Positions 54,252 through 64,000 of a DNA stretch of 64,000 nucleotides are shown here, piece after piece (within the stretch, counting starts at the first letter, position 1; every line of letters begins with the position of its first letter). A program made the position numbers and the translations under genes. The DNA lies in the NCBI GenBank assembly GCA_946902985.2, contig OX336389.2, positions 131,103,572 to 131,167,571 of the forward strand, read 5' to 3'. Under the pieces are notes generated by a model that worked only from the letters and a program-made list of their open reading frames with translations, ran no database searches and was not told where the DNA came from. Source of the stretch: Meconema thalassinum. Taxonomy: Eukaryota; Arthropoda; Insecta; Orthoptera; Tettigoniidae.

Positions 54252-54770
54252 TTCGACCGAAGAATATCTAGGAATTACCCTTGATGAACACTTTAATATG
54301 AACACACACACAGTAAACATGATAAAAACCTAGGAGCAAACATTTACAACATCTACCATCTCCGATTGTATGTAGATAAAAATACTTACCTAACAATTTG
54401 TAGTGCTCTGATTGAAAGCAAATTAAGATATGCCATATTAGCTTGGAAAAATCAAAACACAATTTTAATTAATAATCTGCAAGATAGCCAAAACAGGTTC
54501 TTTTAATATTTCACTGTTATCCCCTATTTTAATATTAAATAGTTGTTTCAAATTACTGTACTGAATCTCTACTACCATGATGCAAGATTCAGCCATAACA
54601 TAAACAACATTCACACAAGTACTAGATATGTAAAACTTTTGTGTTTAAATAGCTGTGGTTTCAAGAGACTAAATTATATTGTACCATCACTACTTAATGA
54701 ACCTCCGCCTGGATTGTCCACCATGAACAGCAATCAACTAGCTATACGTCGCATTAAAAATTAATACCTA
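54252..54770 (+). pseudogene. LINE RT C-terminal fragment (jockey/CR1-like)
   Basis: Reads EEYLGITLDEHFNMNTHTVN, then after a frameshift ANIYNIYHLRLYVDKNTYL, ICSALIESKLRYAILAWKN and QDSQNRFF. A later 73-codon piece from 54543 reads NIHTSTRYVKL and NYIVPSLLNEPP. This is the standard C-terminal order of jockey-type LINEs (thumb, then the domain after it). Broken by a TAG at about 54330 and others. Confidence 0.7.
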
Positions 54771-55795
54771 AATAAACATTAATTTATAACATAAACTTAT
54801 TATTGCATGCACTCTTGTATTGAAATACATTCTGTATATAATCATGTTGTAAAAATAATTACTATGTCTCACAGATAATCTGTACTGGTTTTGTCGTCAG
54901 ATTCGCGAGACATACTGTATCACAAATGTAATATCAATAGTGATTAATAAATACATTTAAATTCAAATTGAAAGCATTATTAATATTGTTATTATTCCGT
55001 CGTCTATTATCTAAGCGTTCACGCACGGACGCTGTAAAGGACCATTTCGTTTGCAACATGTCTGCCTGTGTTTTGGGGGTAAAGTTGTGACTCGTGTTCT
55101 GAGTGAAAACTGATGACAATATCCATTTTCCCTTCGTCATTATATTACTATGAAAATAAAGGATGACCGTACTGGGAAATAAATAGAGTCGAGGTGCAGA
55201 AAAGCCAATGCAGTGAGCTCTCATTTGAGATCTACAGTATTCTGCAACTAAAGAAGTTATAGCGAAGAAACTTTCCCTACATCGCTCCATATTTAGACCA
55301 GGACTGGCATGCGAAATGAAATGCATGACTGTGGGCGCGAAAATATTTGAATGTCAGTGTGAGTGCGATATTCGGGAGCAAAAATTATACTGATTGTCGG
55401 CGCGAAACTTAATTCAAAGCAAAATAACGTAGCGAAATGCGACGTGATGCAAAATTCGGTGCGAAACTAAATACGTAGCATAGGGGTTTGATTTCGTGCC
55501 ACGGTCAGTATAATACGCTGAGGGTAAGAAAGTAGTGGTACGAGGTGCCAAGCTTCTTCGAGACTTTGAGGGAGCAGGGATTATTCCCCAGTGCCATGTA
55601 TTTCACCATCAATAGTGCTAACCAGCGACGTACATAGGGAAGTGGTGGTTAAATCCCCAAAATTTTAGGAAGTGTAAGGAAAATAATGAAAAAGTGTGGA
55701 GAGGACCCTCTACCCACCTCTCGTTGTTCGAGGCACTCGTACTGGTAATGAAGATATAAAGCTAAGTTATAAATGAACACGCTAGATGAAACTGT
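54771..55795. other. Unassigned, with short GCGAAA-type repeats
   Basis: AT-rich to 55000. Between 55330 and 55470 the motif GGCGCGAAA / GGTGCGAAAC recurs at irregular spacing. No coding frame supported. Confidence 0.35.
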
Positions 55796-55799
55796 TCGT

Positions 55800-56045
55800 A
55801 TGAGCCGACTCAGACGGTGGTGTCACGTGTAGGAAATAGGACAGGAGGGGTTAGTTAAGAGGTTAATGTGTTCAGCTGTAGAGGATAAGAGAAGCAGAGG
55901 TAGACCAATGAGGTGATAAATAAATTCAATGTTGAACGATTTCAAAGGGAGAGGTGAAGAAGCAGAGAAGGCCGCAGTGCTAACTGCTAATATGGGATCA
56001 TGGAGGTGACTTGTGCGCAAACAAGTGCTTACAAACTAGACTGGA
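55800..56045 (+). pseudogene. Possible LINE C-terminal remnant
   Basis: In one frame with several stops: MSRLRRWCHV, KRLMCSAVEDKRSRGRPMR, FKGRGEEAEKAAVLTANMG, SWR. The R(G/S)RGRP motif followed by EEA..T..R..WR is the usual C-terminal ending of insect LINE polyproteins. Heavily decayed; moderate doubt. Confidence 0.35.
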
Positions 56046-57055
56046 CGACGAAAGGCAGAGGAATCTTAAATGAAAATGTACATTTATAATAGGTTGGTGT
56101 GCGAGAAATATATTTAGGAAAGCGAGAGGCATTAGTCTGGTGTCGAGATTAAAGGCTGCGGAATACCATGCAATTGCTGGCGGATAGTGGGATTAGAAAT
56201 TACCTGCTACCCGAATCGAGACTCTACGGCCGGGCCTCTCAGGGTGCATGTGTCGGTGTATTGCACGGCTCAAGGTGCAATATATAACTGCGCTAGGTTG
56301 ATCTCAGTGTATTGGCAACTCAAACTAACACTTGGGGCGCTGCGGTCGGTCTGGATAAGTAGGGTAAAAATACTCAATAACACGCGTTTGATATGGAACA
56401 CTTTTTATTTTTCTGTTATAATCAATAAATGTGGTCCCTAAAATAATGACAGTGTTATTTTCAATTGTATATGTGTATAACTGTGCGATACACGTGATCT
56501 AATTTGTGTGTTCCACTGGATTTTATGTGTCAATTGCATATTATCAAGCATCGGTTGTCTGCTGGTATTTGTTTTTATGCAGTTTGAGTCATGGCACTGT
56601 TGCGTTTAAAAGCTATATTTGAGTTTGCTCACTGTACCATAGACTCTAGAAGTTATTTGCTGCTTGGTAGGGCGAAGGGATGAGTTTAACTATTAAAACT
56701 TGGGGTAGACAGGAATTGCTTGATTTGGATGGTGGGTATTAACCCGGCGAAGTCAAATTAGGTCTATATGACTCGTAGTGGAATGGCTCGGATATCGCAG
56801 AGCGAGGTGATGGCGGTTGGTAGGGTTATTGGAAATGAACTAGGGAGTGGGGAAGGATATCTGACTGATGAAGCTTGGCTGTCGTCGGCTGGTGTTGGGT
56901 TGACTGTCTTGGTACGGCTTGGCTCGGCGAGAATGTGCTTGGCTGTATAGGTGCGGCTTGGCTCGGCGTAAGTGAACAACCTGTCTGTCGTCAGTGAGAG
57001 TAGTGGTGAGTGGTCCAACCCGCTCTTGTTTCCCGTATTTATTTGGTATCGTCAC
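56046..57055. other. Unassigned; would be intronic if the THAP exon is real
   Basis: No exon with a convincing acceptor and continuing THAP homology was found on the minus strand. The stretch 56870-56970 repeats GGCTTGGCTCGGCG, and a related GAGCCGAG repeat is at 57825-57860. Confidence 0.35.
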
Positions 57056-57169
57056 CTTTCGGCTATTACTATTTGCATCTTTTGAAAAGTGATGAAAACG
57101 TATATCCGCAGCCCTCTTATACATCGACTTACAGCCGTAAACTGAGCAATATACTTTGCCTTTGCTCAT
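57056..57169 (-). CDS. Putative first coding exon of a THAP-domain protein (partial)
   Basis: From ATG at 57167-57169 the frame reads MSKGKVYCSVYGCKSMYKR, then DIRFHHFSKD and SNSRK, 38 codons. It ends at AAG|GTGACG, a good 5' splice donor (GT at 57054-57055). The pattern C-x4-C with F-HxF-(P/S)-KD and a basic RRK-like end is the N-terminal half of the C2CH zinc-binding THAP domain. The second half (Trp, Cys, His) should be in the next exon. THAP proteins are sequence-specific DNA binders, some domesticated from P-type transposases. Continuation of the frame past the donor has no THAP character, supporting splicing. The next exon was not found. Confidence 0.6.
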
Positions 57170-58083
57170 TTTGCACTCTTATCAACGAGTAAAACTTATT
57201 ACTTATGTATAAACACGAAGAATTTACCACGATCTGCTTACCAATACAAGAAACCATATACAAACAGTCACCACGTGACAAATGTACCCTACTTGGTAAG
57301 TTTCTTATTTTTACCGCTAGATGTCATATCAGATAGCTGGAGTTGCCAATACCGTCACTCTTCGAATTTGAACAATAGTGCTGTCTCTCTCTCTCCCTAC
57401 GCTTGTCTCGCTCGCTCCGTCTTTTCCGCTGTTCTTCAACAAATTAATAATACAAGCTTCATTTGTGGATACAGTGCTCTTCATCAAGTTTCATCAACTT
57501 ATCTAATTCCACTTCTCTGGCGTCCCCTACGATTTCACTATATTTCTCTGAACATACTCTGTTGCAGTGTCTTTCAATAGACGATTCTATTTACGCACGT
57601 AATTATTATACCGCAGATTAGGCATTTGGCTTTATCGTCACGTCTGACAAAAGTAATACAGTTCTTACTTCGATTTAAATATACTTTCGGGAGTGTTTGC
57701 TTTCTTGGGAGCAAGTTGCTGCTTTATTATGCACTGTAGCTCTCTTGGGCTTATCTACTTCATTGATAAACAAGCAGTCTAGGCTATCAGCACACGCTTC
57801 GTCGCTCTGCAGTGCACTACACCATCCGAGCCGAGTTGAGCCGAGCTTAGCCGAGCCGCCCCGAGCCAGTGTGCTGGTCCGAAGCACGGTGCCCTGACCT
57901 CTGCACCTCAGTTCGCACACGTGCGATTTTATGGGTTTGAGAGGCTCTGCTCTACGCCATTGATATCTTCGCTATGCAAAATCTCACGTGGGGGTTATGT
58001 TGTGCTGGAGTGTGAGGTAAAAGCAATTTGCTTGACGTCGCTCGATCCAGTTTGGCAACGTTTGTCATTGTGGCCTCAGCTTA
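57170..58083. other. Unassigned; upstream of the THAP exon
   Basis: Would hold the promoter of the THAP gene on the minus strand. GAGCCGAG repeats lie at 57825-57860. No supported coding sequence. Confidence 0.35.
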
Positions 58084-58170
58084 ATTGGTGGTTCTTGATT
58101 GGCTCGTTCCTCTGCTGTAGAAGAGTGTACGCAGTCTTGCTATAAATGTAGAACGAGAAGTGTGCAGTTT
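58084..58170 (+). promoter_or_regulatory. Core-promoter-like segment (ATTGG boxes, TATA box, initiator)
   Basis: Two ATTGG (inverted CCAAT) boxes at 58084-58088 and 58098-58102, TATAAAT at 58141-58147, and GCAGTTT (initiator-like, 58164-58170) about 24 bases downstream. Spacing fits an arthropod TATA/Inr promoter. No downstream coding exon was recognised, so it could be a gene promoter, a retroelement promoter, or chance. Confidence 0.35.
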
Positions 58171-58659
58171 CCTATCGGATTCCTGGACGTGTGCTAGGGC
58201 TTTTCAAGCGTGAAGTTACCTGGTTGACCCTTCTCTACGCCTAGTGCCTCAGCAAGTTGCACTGAAGAGGTCGTTAACACTGACCTTTAAATAGTAGTAG
58301 TGAGATTAGTCATACGTTATCCGGCAGGTGTAGGTTAGGATGAGCACAACGAGCCGTGTGTCTGCTGCCAGATCGAATCCGACCTATATCATGGGTATTG
58401 TCCGGATGCCTGTGTTCGAATCATCACGTCCTCATTTCATCATGTATCACATCAACAAAAGGAATCAGAGCAAAGTTGGAATGATTCAAATTGTACTTGA
58501 ATCAGTATGACCTAAATACAAATCATGCTGGTCGTAAGACCGAAAACCATGAATAATTCCTTATTAAAATCATTAGAAACAGAAAGGGCGTTGCTAAATT
58601 GCAACCAGACCCTTCACTAATAGTATAAATTAAATACGAAGAAAAATATTTATTTGCAT
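58171..58659. other. Unassigned sequence
   Basis: Downstream of the promoter-like segment. No frame with recognisable protein and no repeat match in the window. Confidence 0.35.
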
Positions 58660-59060
58660 CCTCCTCATGGTGTACTGGTTAGCATTCTTCGCTGTCACCA
58701 CAGATATTCGTGTTTGATTCCTGCTCTAACGTGACATTTAGTTCTGTTCTGAGGGCTGGAACTGGACGCTCTTCCTGAGGCAGAAATCAGAAAAAGTGAG
58801 TTTGATTCCAGCCTCAGCCACTAGAAAAGTTGTTTTCCATGGTTTCAATGCTTCAACGTCAGGCGAATCCAGGGATGGTACCTTAGATAAGGCCACGGGC
58901 ACCTCCTACCCAAAGCCTAGCCTCAATTACAATTCATGCCTAAGTACAGCATCACAATTGCACAGGTATTCAGACGGACACATCGCCCACTAAAGCGCAC
59001 GGGACTAATTGATCACGATGTAGCAAAGCCCGTACATGGGTCAACAACATCCATCAATAA
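58660..59060 (+). repeat. SINE family A copy
   Basis: Head TGTACTGGTTAGCATTCTTC, GTTTGATTCCTGCTCT; body GAGGGCTGGAACTGG, TTGTTTTCCATGG, CACCTCCTACCCAAAG, ATTCATGCCTAAGTACAGC; tail ATCACGATGTAGCAAAGCCC and GGGTCAACAAC. The best uninterrupted guide to the family order. Confidence 0.7.
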
Positions 59061-61539
59061 TTTCGATACACTGATGATACTGTATGAAAGTGAAGATTAT
59101 GGTGCAAATCCCTCCTTATATGCTCATTGACTTAAAACATGCCATTCGTAACAATTGGCAGGGAGTAACATATGGATATCAAGACCGATTGACTCCACCG
59201 GGAATAAAACTGGAGTTGAGTGAGCAGGATACATATAGGCCTATAAGTCCCTCGGAACAAATTGGCCCGTGAGTGACAAAGTGAAGCTGGCCACCGGGCC
59301 TACCTCAAGTTCAATGACAGCTTGCAATGTGGAAGGGGGTTGGGAGGGGGCGAGAGGGGGCGAAAGAAGAAGGGCTGCTTCTTGTGACAGATTTATAACA
59401 GAGAGGTACAGTCAGCCAGTTGTTCCCAACGTGCTACTTATTTACCAGTCACATAAAAGTGATGGTGTTAGTGAAATGTCCGGAATCGAACCATTAGATG
59501 ATTAATGACTACCCGGTGATTGATTTTGAAGTGAAGATTGAAAAAGCATTACGATTTGCTTGGTTAATTAATTATAATTATTAATAATGGTTGATTATTA
59601 ATAGTCGAGTGCTGAACTATATAGTCAAAATATATTCGTTACTATAGTCTATTATTCCATTACACGTATTAGTGCCATTTAATTATTCTAATCCACTCTA
59701 ATACAGTTTGTAACAAGCGAAATAAATAATGATTGTTATCATGTGAGTGAGTGACAATTGCTGTGGGAACAGAGTGTACTTCTGACGACAGACGGGTGAC
59801 GCAGCGGACAGCACCCAGCAGGCTGAGAAAAGAAGACTCTCTCTTCAGCTTCCTACTAGATTTTCACAAGGGTCAATTAGTTCTCAGATAGTTATACCTG
59901 AAGGAATCAAAATCACCTCCTTACTCACCTTACTCCCTGTTTATATCCTTCATGTCTTATTCTGGTGTTTGCGACACGTTAACTAATACTGATCGTGGTG
60001 GAACTGCTCAGATTGCGCGACGAAGGGTCTGAAATACGCGTTGGTTGGTGCGATCATCCTGCTGACACAGGAATTATAAACACGTAACTTGTATCTAAGC
60101 TGTAGCCATATAGACAGAGCAATAAGCCGGCGAGCTGACGGACGTGGTGAGGGAGGATTATGACCGCATCTTCACGCTAAATATAGCTCGACGTCCTTCT
60201 AGAAACGGAACTCTCACAGATAGTCCATTTGTCCCTTTCAAGCTCTTGTGGTATTCACGTAATCATTGACCGTGTTACTGTGCTCCTTGAACGGGATGTC
60301 GGCAGTTTGAGTCTCTCTCAGTGTAAAGAGTGTATTAAATCTTGCCTTCGCCATGTCTACTACATTGAAGCAAGTATTACCATACTCGCTTTCATTTATA
60401 TAGGCTACTCGATCTTCTGAGTGTTGTTTAAAAGGAAGCTTCAGCTGATGTTGGGGGGAGTCAAAGCCAGCTCTCCGAGGCACCACATAATGATAATAAT
60501 TACTTTTTCAAGGGGCCTACCAACCACATTATCAGCCATGGCATCAAATCAAAGAACTGTGCCTTCCCACTGACCTGGCATGCCCCGGACTGTAGAGAGA
60601 CATCTTCCGGTGCTCAAGCAACCTCAATCGATCTGCAGTAACATGAATCACGAATCGAGTGACCTAAATGCCCCTTGAGGGATTTGAATTCCTACGTACC
60701 TTACCCACGTTTCGGTGCAGAGATCATAACTCCCCAGCTATATTTGATTCCATTTATTTCCCAATGGGTTGGGTTTGGGTGGGAGGATACCCGCAATCAA
60801 GAACGACAGTGGCCTGATGTAACACAGGAAATGGAATGGAAAGAGGAGAAAAGATAACAACAATCAATGTGACCTACATTAACTTGTCGTTGATTGAGGG
60901 ACGGTGGATTGATGTAAATACAATGTCAAAATTTTGCAGTTTTTCCTCCCATCTCACTTCCTTGTGATCGTATCACTAGCCGTTCTATTCCTATAAGATA
61001 CACCCCTTATATTAGTCTACGTTTACACAAGAAAATAGCTCTACTATATGTAACCGTCACACGGGGCATTACAAAATCAACACTAAGGAGTTCACCCGCA
61101 TAAATAAACCTGGCTGAACAAATGGAATTGTAGAACTAACCAATTTTCTGACAACCAAGACGACTAGCGGACTTCCTGCTCCGCAATATGGAGGAGGAAT
61201 CACCCCTCAGGTAACTTCTGGCGCACCTGTGGCATCATGTACTACTGGGTGCATTCTTCTACCTATTGGAATGAACGCCGTAATTGATGTCCACTATGTA
61301 GCCTGGGTTCTGAGGGTTAAAGGTGGTCCTACGTGCAATATTAGATAGGTGGGCACAATGTAATGACTCACGAGTGTATATCATTGGATATCTGCCATGG
61401 CGTGTGATAAACAAGTAACAAATGTCCAGTGCCCAGTGTATCCCTAGCAAACACTTTCTAGAGTAATGTTTGGAATATGGCTTTTTTAAAGTTATTTTAT
61501 TATAAACATGAGGTACTGTTTGAGTTAGGCAAAACCTGG
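59061..61539. other. Unassigned sequence
   Basis: Long stretch without recognised features. Short frames (59269-59505, 60229-60420, 60675-60857 on plus) have no domain pattern. 59560-59610 is a palindromic AT tract (TTAATTAATTATAATTATTAA). Possible distant host introns or old TE remains. Confidence 0.35.
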
Positions 61540-61770
61540 TGTTAACAAGATATTTACATAATCTTTATCTCAATTGCTCTCCATAATGTCTCCGTGTTTC
61601 CTGAATACATCATTTATTTTCTTCTTGAAAACTTCTAAACTGTTAAGAAAAGTTCTAAGACTTCTTCAGGTAACTCATTCCGTAATTTAACATCCCTGAT
61701 TATAAAAGAATACTTAGCTAAATTTGTTTGTATTCGGAATGTCGCTCTACCAGCCATGGCCAAAACCCCT
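61540..61770 (-). pseudogene. Possible LINE C-terminal remnant
   Basis: Minus strand: RATFRIQTNLAKYSFIIRDV, KLRNELPEEVLELFL, then after a frameshift NSLEVFKKKINDVF. The pattern (F..R....WN.LP..V....S...FK..I) is the typical C-terminal end of jockey-type LINE RT proteins. Confidence 0.45.
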
Positions 61771-62197
61771 TAGTCCAAACTGTGGCTCAAAATGACAGAA
61801 TCCTCCAAAGGAGACAACAAAGGTAAAATTCCATCTGATGCTATTATATAAAACAAAAATAATTTAAAAAAAAACTATCCCTGTTCTTTTGTATGAAGCA
61901 ATACTCACAAAGAGAACTATTGAGACAGACTCAGAAGCAGTGCTGCCAATTTGGTGTTTTTAGCACCAAATCTGGTGTTTCTGAAGTTCATCTGGTGCCG
62001 GAAATTTTCATATAGCGCCATAGCGATATACTGGTGTTATTTCAATAAAACCAGTGCCAAATCCGGTGCTTAACGGATTTTTCCATGAAATTGTCTCCTG
62101 TGACTAGTAAGTAAATCCTGAAAGCCATGTAATAATTTTAATAATCAATAAAGATAGGCAAAGTTCTGCCTTACACGGGTCAACAGGGTGTCTACCG
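61771..62197. other. Unassigned, with internal TGGTGTT/AACACC-type repeats
   Basis: Between 61940 and 62070, TTTGGTGTTTTTAGCACC, TCTGGTGTTTCTG, ATCTGGTGCC, ACTGGTGTTATTTC and ATCCGGTGCTT are diverged repeats of one motif. No protein. Confidence 0.4.
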
Positions 62198-62295
62198 GTA
62201 ACGAAAGTAACGAAAGTAACGAAAAAGTAACGAATTTTACAAGTGGGTAACGAAAGTAACGAAAAAGTAACGAATTTTACAAACGGGCAACGAAA
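62198..62295 (+). repeat. 40-bp tandem repeat
   Basis: Units of GTAACGAAAGTAACGAAAA followed by AGTAACGAATTTTACAA. GAATTTTAC occurs at 62232 and 62272. About two and a half units, each built from GTAACGAAA sub-repeats. Confidence 0.8.
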
Positions 62296-62339
62296 ATTTT
62301 CTGAAAGCGGGTTGAATCATTTAAACTCGCCCCGCTAGG

Positions 62340-63900
62340 CTCAGAGATTGCGATGGAGCGAGTTTCACGCAAGCGGCGCCGCGCCTATTGCATAGTACTA
62401 ACGTAAGCTATATTTCCCCGTGCCCGACCTCAAGAAAATACATATTGAGGATACCTTGAGTGGTATACATCAGTTCAACGTATATTTTCGGCATCAAGAA
62501 GACTTAAGTTTCGTGTGAAATATTTTTCTGTGTTACTGTATTAGGAAACCTGACTTTTCGCGAGACGTTTATTCGCGAATACTTCCGAAACTAAAAAGAA
62601 ATCTCTTATTTCTGTTATTTGGAAACTGTCAAATTGAAGTCCAGAAATAACGCGAAACAATTTAATGTCGTAACCTTGCTAAATGTTACCGTTTCGAAAA
62701 AGAATTGCGAAAAATCTTCGAAATACATATAACTTATTTAAAAAATATGTCTAGTAAATTTGCGACATCCAGTATGGTTAATTCGAAATTCCGTTATAAG
62801 TCGATATTTCCTTCGAACTTTCGTTCCATCGGATATAAAATCTAACCGATTATTTCGATAACTTGTAGATAATTCGTGGTTCTCAGTCGAAATAAAACTT
62901 GCGCTCTTGTCGTATTATTCGTGCAATCCTCTCAGAATAATTCGTAATATTCGATACCGTACCTACTTCGAACGTTCATCCTCCAAAATCGCATCCTCAA
63001 GACGGCCGGCTGACCGCACGACTTGCCTGCGGGAATCTCGTCAAACGGATCGAGATCGACGTCAGTTGCGTAAAATCATAAAGCCCGTCCCTTATCGTGA
63101 ACTTGTGACAACGAGGACTGCGGGAATCCTGTCAAAGGTGATTGGGCACCCTTCACGGGGCACCCATCACGAAACCTACTTGCCACTTTTCCCATGACCG
63201 TATACTTAAAAGCGTGCGGGGAGCGAGAAGTGCATCAACCCTCTTAAAAATGACAGCTTACGTAGCTTCGAAATACTACAGGGTAATTCCTCCTCGTGAT
63301 CCACCTTAAACTGATGAACTCCCAACCACAGCATAGGGACAAAGGGAATCACGGCGCCGACCGAACAACATGTTCATAACTACTCGTGAATTTTAACCAT
63401 GCCCAACCATGAGCTTGCCTGCGCCATTCTGTCAGGACAGATATACAGGCAGACAATCGTTGAACGGCCGGGTGCGGCGACGATTGCATAATACCTCGAG
63501 GACAACGTAAAACGGCCGAGAGCGGCAGCGATTGCGATACATCGCGATATTTCTCCGCATTCAATGACGAGGACAACTGTATTCTTGAGCAAGTGGCTCC
63601 GATTGCGTAATAATGCTATATTTTCTTGTGCCCGACCTCAAGGACAATGGGAATCTCGTCGAATGACTAAAAGTGACACTGATCATCTAAATCGCGATTT
63701 TCACAGTGTTCTATCGTGAAAACTACTGGAAGCTCTTCAAACAACTGAGACCAGCGCCGATCGTGTAACATCTCGATATTTCTCCGTATTTGACTGCGAA
63801 GACAGAATTCGGTGACGATCGCGTAACATCGCATACATTTTTTCGCGACCTATCGCGGGGACGAAGGAAATCTCGCCAAATGGTCAACAGCAGAGCAACC
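62340..63900. repeat. Diverged CpG-rich dispersed/tandem repeats to the window edge
   Basis: The block GCGACGATTGCRTAA, CGATATTTCTCCG, GTGCCCGACCTCAAGGACA, GGGAATCTCGTCAAA recurs in incomplete copies at about 62350-62445, 63030-63060, 63475-63520, 63525-63590, 63600-63660, 63755-63805 and 63815-63890. CpG-dense against an AT-rich background. No protein. The array probably continues past the window. Confidence 0.5.
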
Positions 63901-64000
63901 TCTTGGTACCGTAATTATAACAACATATTGTACACAAGGCGACATATTAGCTGAAACAACTCATTGGATATTAAATATCTAGTAGGATATTTATTATTTT

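Overview
This is a eukaryotic, almost certainly arthropod and most likely insect, repeat-rich genomic window. I see no bacterial or phage organisation: no operons, no ribosome-binding sites and no dense coding. Long open frames occur only in transposable elements (TEs), while tRNA-derived SINEs, microsatellites, Tc1/mariner, Transib-like, hAT-like, Helitron, LINE and Gypsy sequences fill most of the rest. The insect assignment, perhaps a large-genome polyneopteran, is inferred from this mixture; no species marker is visible. The only host-gene candidate is a first coding exon of a THAP-domain protein (57056-57169, minus). A TATA/CCAAT promoter-like segment lies nearby (about 58084-58170, plus).

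Region 1 (1-3790, minus strand): the 5' part of a Gypsy-class LTR retrotransposon, cut off by the window start. It has a candidate LTR (about 3031-3790), a long repeat-filled leader, an intact gag frame, and a protease frame entered by a probable -1 frameshift. Region 2 (3791-14430): a deep nest. A non-autonomous element (A) was hit by a LINE with a 16-bp target duplication. The LINE's RT was then split by a 3.87-kb insert of unknown class with a 9-bp target duplication, and that insert itself carries SINEs. Element A abuts the broken helicase end of a Helitron whose 3' hairpin and CTAG terminus are preserved.

Region 3 (14497-30069): another element of the A superfamily (E), split by a 14.1-kb Gypsy element (15358-29481) with exceptionally long, nearly identical LTRs (3,894 and 3,878 bp) and a GTAC target duplication. 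It has one stop codon in gag, one in pol, and PBS-like tandem repeats behind the 5' LTR. Region 4 (30070-41340): SINEs, a LINE 3' fragment, and a hAT-like element (33209-37106) holding a foldback element and a third type of the A superfamily. That third type contains seven tandem ~293-bp units rich in YY1/Pho-like GCCGCCAT motifs.

Region 5 (41341-54800): a SINE-dense stretch with clean nested insertions: a SINE in a SINE, a mariner in a SINE, and a Transib-like element with CACAGTG ends in a SINE. It also holds a 1.24-kb element with 171-bp inverted arms, a full-length 1.45-kb member of the A superfamily, and LINE 3' fragments. Region 6 (54800-64000): mostly sequence I cannot assign, plus the THAP exon, the promoter-like segment, one SINE, a LINE tail, and diverged GC-rich repeats at the right edge.

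The most promising undescribed material is the A/E/iii/C/D superfamily, whose members share termini but have unrelated bodies and often a ~293-bp internal periodicity. Next are the orphan 3.87-kb insert, and the PBS-like tandem arrays seen in two unrelated LTR elements.
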